Source: Ferrimicrobium sp. (GTDB lineage: Bacteria > Actinomycetota > Acidimicrobiia > Acidimicrobiales > Acidimicrobiaceae). From it: a stretch of DNA of 64,000 nt. Positions 1-8,237 of this stretch are shown here, in pieces. Under the pieces are notes generated by a model. That model was not told where the DNA came from. It saw nothing but the letters and a program-made list of their open reading frames with translations, and searched no databases. How positions within the stretch are numbered: the stretch's first letter is position 1; each line of letters opens with the position of its first letter. The position numbers were made by a program, and so were the translations under genes. The stretch lies in assembly GCF_027364955.1 (NCBI RefSeq), contig NZ_DAHXOI010000001.1, forward strand, positions 186,001 to 250,000, given 5' to 3'.

Positions 1-2
1 TC

Positions 3-860
3 GCGCTGATCTTCGAGAAACCCTCTACTCGAACGCGATCGGCATTCGAAGTCGCTGCCCTTGACCAGGGTGCACATCCTGTCTACATCGGTCCTGGTGA
101 GAGTCATCTCGGAGTCGAAGAGTCGCCAGCGGACACGGGAAAGGTCCTCAGCCGAATGTACGATGGAATCGAGTTTCGAGGGTTCACACAAGAGAGTGTC
201 GAGAGGTTAGATCAGGCGGCTGACGTGCCGGTGTGGAATGGCCTGACTGATAGGTGGCATCCCACGCAGATGCTCGCAGATGTGCTGACCATGACGGAAC
301 ATACCACCAAAGAGTTCGGGCGCGTTGTGTTGACCTACGTCGGCGATGGGCGCAATAACACTGCACGCTCGTTGCTGGTGACAGGTGCTCTGTTGGGTTT
401 CGAGATCAGGATTGTGAGCCCAAAGGAGCTCACACTTGAGGACACCTCTGTGCTCCTCGCCAAGCAATTGGCCGAGAACTCCGGTGCGCGACTGGTCATG
501 ACGGAAAATATCGAGTGGGGACTGCACGGGACTGACTTTCTCTACACCGATGTCTGGTTATCCATGGGTGAGCCTGAGGAGGCATGGAAAGAACGCATTG
601 ACCTTCTCCGGGAGTATCAAGTGAACGAAGCCATGATACGCGCGACCCATAACCCAGAGGTCAAGTTTATGCATTGTCTTCCTTCGTTGCATGACCAGCA
701 TTCGGCGACAGGCGCCCGCCTGTCCAAGCTTGTGGGCACCGATGGGGTGGAGGTGACCGACGAGGTCTTCTCCTCTCAGGCTTCCATCGTCTTTGATCAG
801 GCTGAGAATCGGCTCCACACCATCAAGGCGTTGATGCTGGCTTCGCTGCGTGGTCATTGA
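3..860 (+). CDS. arcB: Ornithine carbamoyltransferase, catabolic type, 5' end outside window
   Basis: Interconverts ornithine plus carbamoyl phosphate with citrulline plus phosphate in the cytoplasm. The reading frame is open to the left edge, so the first ATG (156) is internal. Just upstream of it the carbamoyl-phosphate motif FEKPSTRTR is readable, followed by VWNGLTDRWHPTQ and the ornithine/catalytic HCLPSLHD motif. The window holds 285 residues, so about 45-50 N-terminal residues are missing by comparison with the E. coli enzyme. The stop overlaps the next gene, carbamate kinase, in a TGATG junction. That pairing points to the ATP-yielding citrulline breakdown direction (arginine deiminase pathway) rather than arginine synthesis; arcA is not in view. 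An anabolic argF is the alternative name. Confidence 0.93.
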   Translation, partial: ALIFEKPSTRTRSAFEVAALDQGAHPVYIGPGESHLGVEESPADTGKVLSRMYDGIEFRGFTQESVERLDQAADVPVWNGLTDRWHPTQMLADVLTMTEHTTKEFGRVVLTYVGDGRNNTARSLLVTGALLGFEIRIVSPKELTLEDTSVLLAKQLAENSGARLVMTENIEWGLHGTDFLYTDVWLSMGEPEEAWKERIDLLREYQVNEAMIRATHNPEVKFMHCLPSLHDQHSATGARLSKLVGTDGVEVTDEVFSSQASIVFDQAENRLHTIKALMLASLRGH

Positions 861-1768
861 TGCGGCTGGTGGTAGCGCTAGGAGGCAACGCGTTGCTTCG
901 GCGCGGCGAGCGACCTGATGCGACCACCCAGTCGCATCACGTTGAGGAGGCTGCTGTCTCGCTCGGAAGATTGCGCGTCGGCAACCAGCTCGTCATTACC
1001 CACGGCAACGGCCCGCAGGTGGGGTTATTGGCGCTTGAGAGTCAGGAGGATTCCTCGCTCAGCTCTCCCTACCCACTCGACGTTCTTGGTGCACAGACCC
1101 AGGGGATGATCGGCTATTGGATTAGTAACGACCTTGACAGCACCGCTGGAGCCTCGGGTACCTGTACCTTGATCACTAGGGTGGTGATCGATCCGAACGA
1201 TGCGGCCTTCACCGACCCCACCAAGTTTGTGGGTAGGACCTATGACGCTGAAGAGGCGAGAAGACTGGCCTCAGAATTTGGGTGGGAGGTCAAACGTGAC
1301 GGTGATGCTTGGCGGCGGGTGGTTCCCTCTCCCTATCCGCTGCGCATCGTCGAGCTGCCGGTGATCGAGGGCTTGCTATCGATGGGCCTCACCGTCATCT
1401 GCGCCGGTGGGGGCGGGATCCCTGTCATGGAGGGACCCCAGGGAGGATTGCTTGGAGTTGAGGCGGTCATCGACAAGGATCTCACCAGTGCAAAGTTGGC
1501 CATCGCGTTGGAGGCGGATGTGTTGATGATCCTTACCGACGTCAATGCGATTTATCGTGACTATGGAACGGAACATGCCACAGCCTATCGAAGGCTATCA
1601 CTTACCCAGCTTGCGGGGTTGGACTTCGCGGCTGGATCGATGGGCCCAAAAGTCCGTGCCGCCGAGGAGTTTGTGCGACACACTGGCCGTAGGGCCGTCG
1701 TCGGCGCGCTTGAGGATGCTGATACGCTTCTCGCTGGTGAGAAGGGAACCATGATCATCTCAGGCTGA
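860..1768 (+). CDS. arcC: Carbamate kinase
   Basis: Transfers phosphate from carbamoyl phosphate to ADP, releasing ATP, CO2 and ammonia. The 302-residue product opens with the amino-acid-kinase motif VALGGNALLRRG, then HGNGPQVGLL, CAGGGGIPV and DKDLTSAKLA, all typical of ArcC, and has the usual family length. A TTG one codon earlier (857) is possible, but the ATG at 860 overlaps the upstream TGA and fits translational coupling with the ornithine carbamoyltransferase. Together the two enzymes turn citrulline into ornithine, ATP, CO2 and ammonia. In an acid habitat the ammonia would also buffer the cytoplasm, which is inference. Confidence 0.95.
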   Translation: MRLVVALGGNALLRRGERPDATTQSHHVEEAAVSLGRLRVGNQLVITHGNGPQVGLLALESQEDSSLSSPYPLDVLGAQTQGMIGYWISNDLDSTAGASGTCTLITRVVIDPNDAAFTDPTKFVGRTYDAEEARRLASEFGWEVKRDGDAWRRVVPSPYPLRIVELPVIEGLLSMGLTVICAGGGGIPVMEGPQGGLLGVEAVIDKDLTSAKLAIALEADVLMILTDVNAIYRDYGTEHATAYRRLSLTQLAGLDFAAGSMGPKVRAAEEFVRHTGRRAVVGALEDADTLLAGEKGTMIISG

Positions 1769-1894
1769 GGGTGCCTCCTCACCAAGGCCCTAAGTCCCGC
1801 CCTTGCTGTGTCCAAGGCCACTGGGTATTGCCCCGTTCGATCCCTAAAACGAGTAGGTGAAGCCCGGGTGGGCCAGGGAGTGGAAGGAGTGATC

Positions 1895-2521
1895 ATGACC
1901 AAGTTCATGCATCATCAGACAACGACACCAACCAAGACGGTCGATGTCACCAATATCGAGGAGCCACGAGCGGCTCGTTGGCTCTTTGCCAGCAAGGCCG
2001 CCTCATGGATCTGGCTGATCGTACGGCTCTGGTTGGGCTATGAGTGGATTAACGCAGGTGCCTCCAAGCTCTGGGGAGCAGAGTCGGCGGCGTTCTGGAG
2101 GAGTGGCCTTGGTGTCAAGGGCTTTACCCTTGGTGCTATCGCTGAGTCCAAGGGACCCCATGCACAGGTCTCCTATGGCTGGTGGGTCGCGATACTGCGT
2201 CATGGGGTGCTCCCACACTATCTGTTGGTAGCACGCGTCGATGCGATCGCAGAGTTGGTGATCGGGATCGCCTTGGTTCTTGGTGCCTTTAGTGCAATCG
2301 CTGCCTTCTTTGGCCTTGCATTGAACTTCACCTATGTCTTTTCCGGTGCTGTCTCAACGAACCCCGTCTTTATCATCCTTGGCATCGGCATCGTACTGGC
2401 CTGGAGGAACGCTGGGTGGCTAGGACTTGACCGTTACCTGCTTCCACGGATGGGAACCCCATGGCAGCACCAACGTGCTCTCCCAACTCAAGACCCAATC
2501 AGTCGAGACTCAACCAACTGA
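1895..2521 (+). CDS. DoxX/DoxD-family membrane protein
   Basis: Integral membrane protein of 208 residues resembling the DoxD-type (thiosulfate:quinone oxidoreductase large-subunit-like) DoxX proteins of actinobacteria. About four hydrophobic helices are visible. Family hallmarks are LRLWLGYEWINAG-like text near residue 45, AELVIGIALVLGAF, the GAVSTNPV segment, and a C-terminal GLDRYLLPRMGTPW. I chose ATG 1895 because GGAAGGAG lies just upstream; the frame is open further back to 1808. Biochemical roles in this family vary (thiosulfate oxidation, redox homeostasis), so no substrate is assigned. It is followed by a strong hairpin. Confidence 0.8.
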   Translation: MTKFMHHQTTTPTKTVDVTNIEEPRAARWLFASKAASWIWLIVRLWLGYEWINAGASKLWGAESAAFWRSGLGVKGFTLGAIAESKGPHAQVSYGWWVAILRHGVLPHYLLVARVDAIAELVIGIALVLGAFSAIAAFFGLALNFTYVFSGAVSTNPVFIILGIGIVLAWRNAGWLGLDRYLLPRMGTPWQHQRALPTQDPISRDSTN

Positions 2522-2556
2522 AGACCCACAAACCGTAATCCACATCCCCAAGGCAC

Positions 2557-2594
2557 ACACCAACTCCCCCTCATCTACGAGGGGGAGTTGGTGT
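2557..2594. terminator. Perfect 16-bp hairpin between convergent genes
   Basis: Arms 2557-2572 and 2579-2594 are perfectly complementary (ACACCAACTCCCCCTC and its complement) around a 6-nt loop. It lies 35 nt after the DoxX gene. On the other strand it encodes the last codons of the ETF fusion gene, whose stop (2571-2573) falls at the loop edge. No U-tract follows on either strand, so it may act as a bidirectional terminator or a 3'-end stabiliser. Confidence 0.7.
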
Positions 2595-4352
2595 ATAGCG
2601 TTCTAAGAGGGACCGCAGATGGGCAATGATTGGGGGAAGCGTTTGGTGCCAGTCTCCGATGATGGTGAGATCCACTCCTGGGTCGCCCAGAGGAGGTGAC
2701 TGTGTCAGGTTCACCGTTGTCCCGGCCTCGCTCACGCCAGTCAGATGGTTGTGGCTCCCACGCGTTCCCACCCCGATGTAGAGCCGTGGCGAGATGGAGC
2801 GTCCAGTGATGCCTATCTGGCGTGATCGTGGCAGCACTCCGCGGTCGGCAATCTTTCTTGTACAGCCTAACTCTGCGTTAACGGTGGCTGCCAGTTGGTA
2901 AATGTCGGCGAGTTCGTCGTTCGCGACGCCGGCACCAACGGCCAAGACGAGCGGTGCATTCGCGAATTGAGCGACGTCCTGGGTTTCGGGGGAACCAGTG
3001 AGGGAGACGCGGCCTCGTTCGGGGACGGTGAGTGCGGATCGCGTGGGTTCGGTGTGAACAAGCCGGTCGACGGGGGATACTCCCCGAGGGCGCAACAGCG
3101 CGATGCCTATCGTAGTGGTCGTTGAGACCTCGGCGACGGAGGCCACCGACCCAACAGACTTCCAGCCGGTGATGGTGGGAGGTTCGGTGATGGTCAATTG
3201 GTCCAGATCGGTGAGGACGCCGGCATTAAGGGTCGCACCAAGGCGGCCACCGAGTTCTCGGCCATAGGAGGTCGCCGGTGCCACCACCAGTTGCTGTGGG
3301 TGATTTTGCAGCCACGCAGCGATGACTGGTGCGAGATCGTCCTCCAGTCGGCTTCCGCTGAGGTCAATGAGGTGATGAGCACCGAGCAACGCGTGTGGCG
3401 TCGTCTGGGGAGTGGTGGCGAATGAGAGAACCGTGAGTTGAGCGTCGTTTGATGCACATCCATTGAGCAGGTAAGTGACCAGCTGCTCATTGAGTGCTGG
3501 CTGATCTGGGTCACAGAGATAGGCCACGCGTGCGAGTGATAAAGTTGTAGTTGGTTTGGGAGTCGGTGATTGATCGGTCGCAAGCAGTCGGTCGCCGAGC
3601 AACGCGAGTGCCTTATCGAGTTCGGTTGCCCCGTCGATGACAATATTCAATCGTTGCAGTGATACATGCTGGATGCGATTCACTCGTGTTCTTGAGCTGG
3701 GACTTCCGTGGGCAAATCCCAGGTTGTCGGCATCGAGCCGTTGGATGGCCGTAACGGAGACCGCTTCGATTGCCTCAGGGGACGCCTTAGCTGGTGCACA
3801 GATGCGTTCGGCGACGGCGACTACGGCAGGAAGGGTGACGCGTATCGACCGGACGCCATCATCGAGTTCGGTGCTCAGCAATAGGGAGTCGTCGTGGAGA
3901 TCGAGCTGCTTGGCAGCCCCTGCATAGGGCACGCCGAGCAATTCGGCCAATTGAACTCCTACGAGACCGGTGTTTGCGTCGATCGCAAAACGGCCAGTCA
4001 GAATGAGGTCGTAGGGATGTGACCGCGTTTGAATGAATCGGGCGAGTACCTCCGCTGTCGCTAACGCGTCAGAACCAGCAAAACGCGGATCGCTGAGAAG
4101 ATATGCGTCGTGTGCCCCGACGGCAAGTGCCTCTCGTAGAATCTGAGTCGCCGATGGCGGCCCCATGCTGACTACCGAGCAGGTGCCTCCGTGTTGGTTG
4201 GCAAGCGTCACTCCAGTGGCGATAGCTCGCCGACAAAAAGGATTCAATCCCTGATCTTCGGGGGGTCGGAGCATCCTGCCTGAGGCATCAAAGTCGGCAA
4301 AATCTGCCTGGGTCACCTGCTTGATCGCAACGAGGATACGCAGTCCATTCAT
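2571..4352 (-). CDS. Fused electron transfer flavoprotein, beta-alpha in one chain
   Basis: A 593-residue protein that joins both ETF subunits. Residues 1 to about 265 match EtfB/FixA (start MNGLRILVAIKQV, the early GLNPFCRRAI segment, LTGRFAIDANTGLVG). Residues from about 290 match EtfA/FixB, ending with the FAD-binding region that contains GITGRSISPRLYI, GTRGSHNHL and a terminal IIGDW segment. ETFs carry electrons from acyl-CoA dehydrogenases to the quinone pool; several acyl-CoA genes are in this window. ATG 4352 was chosen because AGAAGGAG precedes it, trimming ten residues from the longest frame. The natural fusion fixes subunit stoichiometry; separate etfBA genes may exist elsewhere. 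The last codons lie inside a hairpin. Confidence 0.88.
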   Translation of the reverse strand: MNGLRILVAIKQVTQADFADFDASGRMLRPPEDQGLNPFCRRAIATGVTLANQHGGTCSVVSMGPPSATQILREALAVGAHDAYLLSDPRFAGSDALATAEVLARFIQTRSHPYDLILTGRFAIDANTGLVGVQLAELLGVPYAGAAKQLDLHDDSLLLSTELDDGVRSIRVTLPAVVAVAERICAPAKASPEAIEAVSVTAIQRLDADNLGFAHGSPSSRTRVNRIQHVSLQRLNIVIDGATELDKALALLGDRLLATDQSPTPKPTTTLSLARVAYLCDPDQPALNEQLVTYLLNGCASNDAQLTVLSFATTPQTTPHALLGAHHLIDLSGSRLEDDLAPVIAAWLQNHPQQLVVAPATSYGRELGGRLGATLNAGVLTDLDQLTITEPPTITGWKSVGSVASVAEVSTTTTIGIALLRPRGVSPVDRLVHTEPTRSALTVPERGRVSLTGSPETQDVAQFANAPLVLAVGAGVANDELADIYQLAATVNAELGCTRKIADRGVLPRSRQIGITGRSISPRLYIGVGTRGSHNHLTGVSEAGTTVNLTQSPPLGDPGVDLTIIGDWHQTLPPIIAHLRSLLERYTPTPPRR

Positions 4353-4416
4353 CGATACAGCTCCTTCTGGCCGGGATGTCATGCGTTTAACGTCTTGTCA
4401 GTCGATGGTGGTGAAG

Positions 4417-4872
4417 TTATCGTGAGTGGCCGCGTCGTAGTACGAAGTTGGTAGCTATCATCGAGAGAACCGGTGACTCGCCTTCGAGACTCATCTCGAT
4501 TTTGGTCTTGATGATGCCTCGATCAGACTTGGTGCGTGATGGCCTTGCGTCGACGACGCCACAGTGGAGCCACAGTTGATCGCCAGCTCGTACTGGCGCA
4601 AGCCACTGTAGGCTGTCAAGACCCGGCGAACCGAGGCTAGATTCGGGTGACAGGTAATTGGCGACGAGCTCTCTCATCGCCAAGACACAGGTGAACCAAC
4701 CGCTAGCGATGATTCCTCCATAGATGCTCTGTTGTGCCGCTTGTGCATCGATATGAAATGGCTGTGGATCCCACTGGCGCGCGAACGTGATCATCTCTTC
4801 TTCGTCGACCGCAATGGGGCCATAGCGAACTTCGTCACCAATGGTGTAGTCCTCAAAGAAGTGTGTCGCCAT
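4417..4872 (-). CDS. MaoC-like hydratase domain protein
   Basis: A 151-residue single hot-dog-fold protein. The hydratase motif is seen as RQWDPQPFHID (Asp and His about five residues apart), followed by GGIIASGWF. The C-terminal half has the VRAGDQLWL strand and a segment with KSDRGIIK, as in actinobacterial acyl dehydratases. Proteins of this family hydrate trans-2-enoyl-CoA to (R)-3-hydroxyacyl-CoA or bind acyl-CoA. It precedes the ETF fusion by 64 nt on the same strand. There is no Shine-Dalgarno; a TAGACT hexamer ends 7 nt before the ATG, so a leaderless mRNA is likely. Confidence 0.88.
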   Translation of the reverse strand: MATHFFEDYTIGDEVRYGPIAVDEEEMITFARQWDPQPFHIDAQAAQQSIYGGIIASGWFTCVLAMRELVANYLSPESSLGSPGLDSLQWLAPVRAGDQLWLHCGVVDARPSRTKSDRGIIKTKIEMSLEGESPVLSMIATNFVLRRGHSR

Positions 4873-4879
4873 GTGCTCT

Positions 4880-4885
4880 AGTCTA
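4880..4885 (-). promoter_or_regulatory. -10 element for leaderless maoC-like gene
   Basis: TAGACT on the minus strand, then exactly 7 nt, then the ATG at 4872. The spacing puts the transcription start at the first base of the start codon. No ribosome-binding site is present. Confidence 0.5.
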
Positions 4886-4922
4886 ACCAGCTCGAGAGGA
4901 GGGGGGCTGGCGTGAGACGTCG

Positions 4923-5180
4923 CTAGTCTTGCTGAGGAGGGAGAAGAACCCCAAGCTTTGCAGCGAGTTCCTGATCGGTGGGTTCAACGAGAAAACTACC
5001 ATCCTCGAAGACGATCGTGGGGATGTGGGGCTCACCACCCTGAAGTTCGCGGATGTGTGCTTTGCCAGCCTCATCAGCATCGGTATCTATCCAGGTGAAG
5101 GCCGTTCCCGTTTGCAACAAGAGCTCCTTGGAACGCCTGCAATCTGGACACCAGTCGGCGCCGTATACTACGAGGGCCAT
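4923..5180 (-). CDS. Mycoredoxin-like glutaredoxin
   Basis: An 85-residue thioredoxin-fold protein with the redox motif CPDC at residues 11-14, a cis-Pro segment HIPTIVFEDGS, and an NPS-like EPTDQELAAKL tail. Size and layout match actinobacterial mycoredoxin-1 (Mrx1), which reduces mycothiol mixed disulfides. A mycothiol pathway gene (mca) elsewhere in the window supports this. Start 5180 has a textbook AAGGAGGT upstream. Electron donor and substrate specificity cannot be read from sequence; an NrdH-type redoxin is the alternative. Confidence 0.87.
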   Translation of the reverse strand: MALVVYGADWCPDCRRSKELLLQTGTAFTWIDTDADEAGKAHIRELQGGEPHIPTIVFEDGSFLVEPTDQELAAKLGVLLPPQQD

Positions 5181-5259
5181 TGCTCATTACCTCCTTCGAG
5201 CGGAGCGCGAGGGCTTCGTCGGTAGTTCATTGCTTACTGTCATGGACTCAGTTGTTCGC

Positions 5260-7080
5260 TTAAGATGATTGCCCCGGTCGTCTCGCCTTTGCGCGTGCGG
5301 CACCCTCCAGGATAACCTTTCGTACCCGCACTTGCGTAGGCGTCACCTCGACGCACTCGTCATCGGTGATGAGTTCGAGAGCTGATTCGAGCGTGAGGGG
5401 AATGGGCGGGACGAGGCGGACGAGTTCATCTGCCGTCGAAGAGCGGACGTTGGTGAGCTTCTTCTCTTTGGTGGGGTTCACGTCCATGTCCCCAGGTCTT
5501 GCGTTGATCCCGATGACCATACCCTCGTAGACCTGATCCTGGGGAGAGACGAAGAGTTCGCCACGTTCTTGCAGGTTTAAAAGGGCGTAGGTCATTGCTA
5601 CGCCAGTGCGGTCTGATACCAGACTTCCCTGACTTCTTGGCTTTATCTCGCCAACTACTGGTCCCCACTTCTCAAAGGTGTGATGGATGATTGCGCTGCC
5701 CCGGGTCGCGGAGAGGAGTTCACTACGGATACCGAGGAGCCCTCGAGACGGGATCAGGTAACTTGCACGCATCCACCCAGATGCCATTTGGTGCATCGAG
5801 TCGAGTGTCGCTCGCCGCATTGAGACGATCTGCGTGAGTGAGCCAAAGTACTCGTCGGGTACGTCGACCTCAAGCAACTCGAATGGTTCAAAGATTTGGC
5901 CATCGACCAGCATGGTGAGTGCTTTTGGTTTTGAAACGGTCAGTTCAAAGCCTTCTCGACGCATGAGCTCGATCAGGACTGCGAGTGCGAGTTCCCCTCT
6001 GCCCTGCACCTCAAAGGTGTCGTTGCGCTCAGTTGGGACGACTTTGATCGCAACATTTCCGATGGTCTCCTGTGCGAGTCGTGAGCTGATCAAACGAGCG
6101 GTGAGTTTTTTACCTTCCTTGCCTGCCAAGGGTGAGGTGTTGACGCCAATCGTCATTGAGATGGCTGGCTCTTCGATGGTGAGTGGTGGCAGTGCACTGG
6201 GTGCCTCAGAGTCAGCGATTGTCTCGCCGATATTGACGTCCTCAAGCCCAGCGACGATGGCGAGCTCACCCGCGGCAACCTCGTCAACGGCGATGCGTTC
6301 CAGGTAGTGAGTAATGAACAACTCACCCAGTCGTATCCGCGTCTGTGTCCCGTCGATGTGGATGCGCGTGACGTTAGCTCCGCGCTTCAACGAACCGGCA
6401 AAGACGCGGCAGATAGCGAGTCTACCGAGATATGGAGATGCATCGAGGTTGGTGACCTGGGCCTGCAACGGAGCGTCTGGTAGGGCAAGAGGGGCGGGAA
6501 TGGTCTCGATGATGGCCCGAAACAAGGGGGTCAAATCCTCCTCGAGTTGATCTGCCGCGAGGCCGGCCACTCCTTGCTTCGCCGATGCGTAGATGACCGG
6601 GAACTCGATCTGGTCTTCATCGGCACCGAGTTCGATAAAGAGCCCCAAGATCTCGTCCAACACCTCGCTTGGACGCGAGTCCGGACGGTCAACTTTGTTG
6701 ATGACCACGATGACAGGGAGCTTTCGCTCAAGGGCTTTGCGGAGGACGAAACGGGTCTGCGGTAGCGGACCCTCTGCAGCATCTACCAACATCAGCACTC
6801 CGTCGACCATGAAGAGCGCCCGCTCCACTTCGCCGCCGAAGTCAGCGTGCCCTGGCGTGTCCACGAGATTGATCTTGTAATCCTCGAAGAATACCGAGGT
6901 ATTCTTGGCAAGAATCGTGATGCCCTTTTCTCGTTCTAGATCCATCGAGTCCATAATGCGATCCTCGATGGCTTGGTTCTCCCGGAATGCTCCCGATTGA
7001 CGAAGGAGTTTGTCGACAAGGGTTGTCTTTCCGTGGTCGACGTGGGCGATGATAGCAACGTTACGTAACTCGTTGGGCAC
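5260..7080 (-). CDS. typA: Translational GTPase TypA/BipA
   Basis: Ribosome-binding GTPase of the EF-G-like superfamily, involved in ribosome assembly and stress adaptation. The G1 motif AHVDHGKTT is at residues 13-21. G2 lies in the DLEREKGITI segment, G3 is DTPGHADF and G4 is NKVD. A long C-terminal BipA-specific domain includes SRGLLGIRSE. I chose GTG 7080 (606 residues, family-typical) because AGAGGAG lies upstream; the open frame runs back to 7224 but the extra text looks non-coding. It lies 67 nt downstream of the CtaG-like gene on the same strand. Confidence 0.95.
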   Translation of the reverse strand: MPNELRNVAIIAHVDHGKTTLVDKLLRQSGAFRENQAIEDRIMDSMDLEREKGITILAKNTSVFFEDYKINLVDTPGHADFGGEVERALFMVDGVLMLVDAAEGPLPQTRFVLRKALERKLPVIVVINKVDRPDSRPSEVLDEILGLFIELGADEDQIEFPVIYASAKQGVAGLAADQLEEDLTPLFRAIIETIPAPLALPDAPLQAQVTNLDASPYLGRLAICRVFAGSLKRGANVTRIHIDGTQTRIRLGELFITHYLERIAVDEVAAGELAIVAGLEDVNIGETIADSEAPSALPPLTIEEPAISMTIGVNTSPLAGKEGKKLTARLISSRLAQETIGNVAIKVVPTERNDTFEVQGRGELALAVLIELMRREGFELTVSKPKALTMLVDGQIFEPFELLEVDVPDEYFGSLTQIVSMRRATLDSMHQMASGWMRASYLIPSRGLLGIRSELLSATRGSAIIHHTFEKWGPVVGEIKPRSQGSLVSDRTGVAMTYALLNLQERGELFVSPQDQVYEGMVIGINARPGDMDVNPTKEKKLTNVRSSTADELVRLVPPIPLTLESALELITDDECVEVTPTQVRVRKVILEGAARAKARRPGQSS

Positions 7081-7147
7081 TGTGGTGAATACTCCTCTTA
7101 ATTGGGCGTGTCGGTCTCGGGCATGGTGGAATGGGTCGGACGATGAT

Positions 7148-8041
7148 CTAGGCGCCGGTGTTCTTCTGAGTTCTTTTGAACTCACGCTCGACATCGAGCC
7201 AGGTGATCGGCTCCGGGTCTGCACCCAGATCCTCTTGCTTTTGCGCCCTAACCATTATAGCGACAGCGACGGTCCAGAGAATCCCGAAGTCGATGAGCTT
7301 CGGTATTGCTCCAGCCAACTGCTGGTCCCCGACCTCTGATACGCCGAAGATGAGATGGATGTTGGTGGCAAAAATTGGGTAGAAGGAGTGGTGGGAGAAG
7401 ATGAGTACAAAAGCGGGGAATGTGGGGAGAAGGCTTTGTGCGAACAGATACAACACTCGCCCACCGGTCGAGAGCTTGCGTGTTCCCGGATTGAGCCTGA
7501 GGGCAGGAATCCACATGAGCGCCCCGATGACCACAAAGGCCACTTGCAGATAGACGTAGACGATCAGCGAAGTGGCTTGCGCCTCGACGATGACCGCAAG
7601 CATAGAGAGGACGAAGAGGGCGGTATAGAGAATCGTGGTCAGGATCGGTGAGGTGAGTAACTCGAGGAGGGCATCCACTAAGGGAGTCTCTGTCAGTCGG
7701 TGGAACAACCAATGGGGAATGCCAAGGAGTAGGAGAGGAACGGCGACCAGCTCAATCAGCATGTTGTGCGTGAGGTAGGCGAGGCTCGAGACGTAGCGGG
7801 CAAGCTCAAGCGAGGGCCAACTCTCCATCAGTGCGAGTAGAACGAGGCCGCTCAGGAACAGCGCGTGTTGTCGTGGAGTCACTGCGTCACGAAGTCGAAC
7901 ATGGAGCGGTGAGTTGCTCAGCCGACTCGCTATCTTGGGGATCAGCCAATAGTAAAAGAGTCCTCCAAGCAAGAGGACAATAGCCCCTCCGTATGGAGGG
8001 GTGATGCGAAGTACGGCTTCGCCCGTGACGGTGCCTAGCAC
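7148..8041 (-). CDS. Cytochrome c oxidase assembly factor CtaG-like (caa3_CtaG family)
   Basis: A polytopic membrane protein of about 297 residues with roughly seven hydrophobic segments. Family marks are the YLTHNMLIELVAVPLLLLG helix, the segment around LFVLSM, a MWIPAL loop, and the periplasmic DQQLAGAIPK motif near the last helix, as in Bacillus CtaG and actinobacterial relatives needed for copper-oxidase assembly. Start: GTG 8041 has GGGAGG six nt upstream; an ATG at 8065 in the same frame is possible but has no clear ribosome site. Oxidase genes are not in the window. Confidence 0.85.
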   Translation of the reverse strand: MLGTVTGEAVLRITPPYGGAIVLLLGGLFYYWLIPKIASRLSNSPLHVRLRDAVTPRQHALFLSGLVLLALMESWPSLELARYVSSLAYLTHNMLIELVAVPLLLLGIPHWLFHRLTETPLVDALLELLTSPILTTILYTALFVLSMLAVIVEAQATSLIVYVYLQVAFVVIGALMWIPALRLNPGTRKLSTGGRVLYLFAQSLLPTFPAFVLIFSHHSFYPIFATNIHLIFGVSEVGDQQLAGAIPKLIDFGILWTVAVAIMVRAQKQEDLGADPEPITWLDVEREFKRTQKNTGA

Positions 8042-8237
8042 CTCATTCCTCCCAGCGACACACATCCCTTTTGCAAGGGTCCCTTACCTAAGGGTTACCC
8101 CGTAAGTTTAGGCTGATGTTGTGGCGAACGAGAACTTCGACGTTTCATCGTCGTGCCGGATCGATGGGTAGGGAGGAAGCGCCGATGTTGGGATGCCAAA
8201 CGGCGGCGGGAATTTTGACGCAGAAAGGCTGGTGCGG

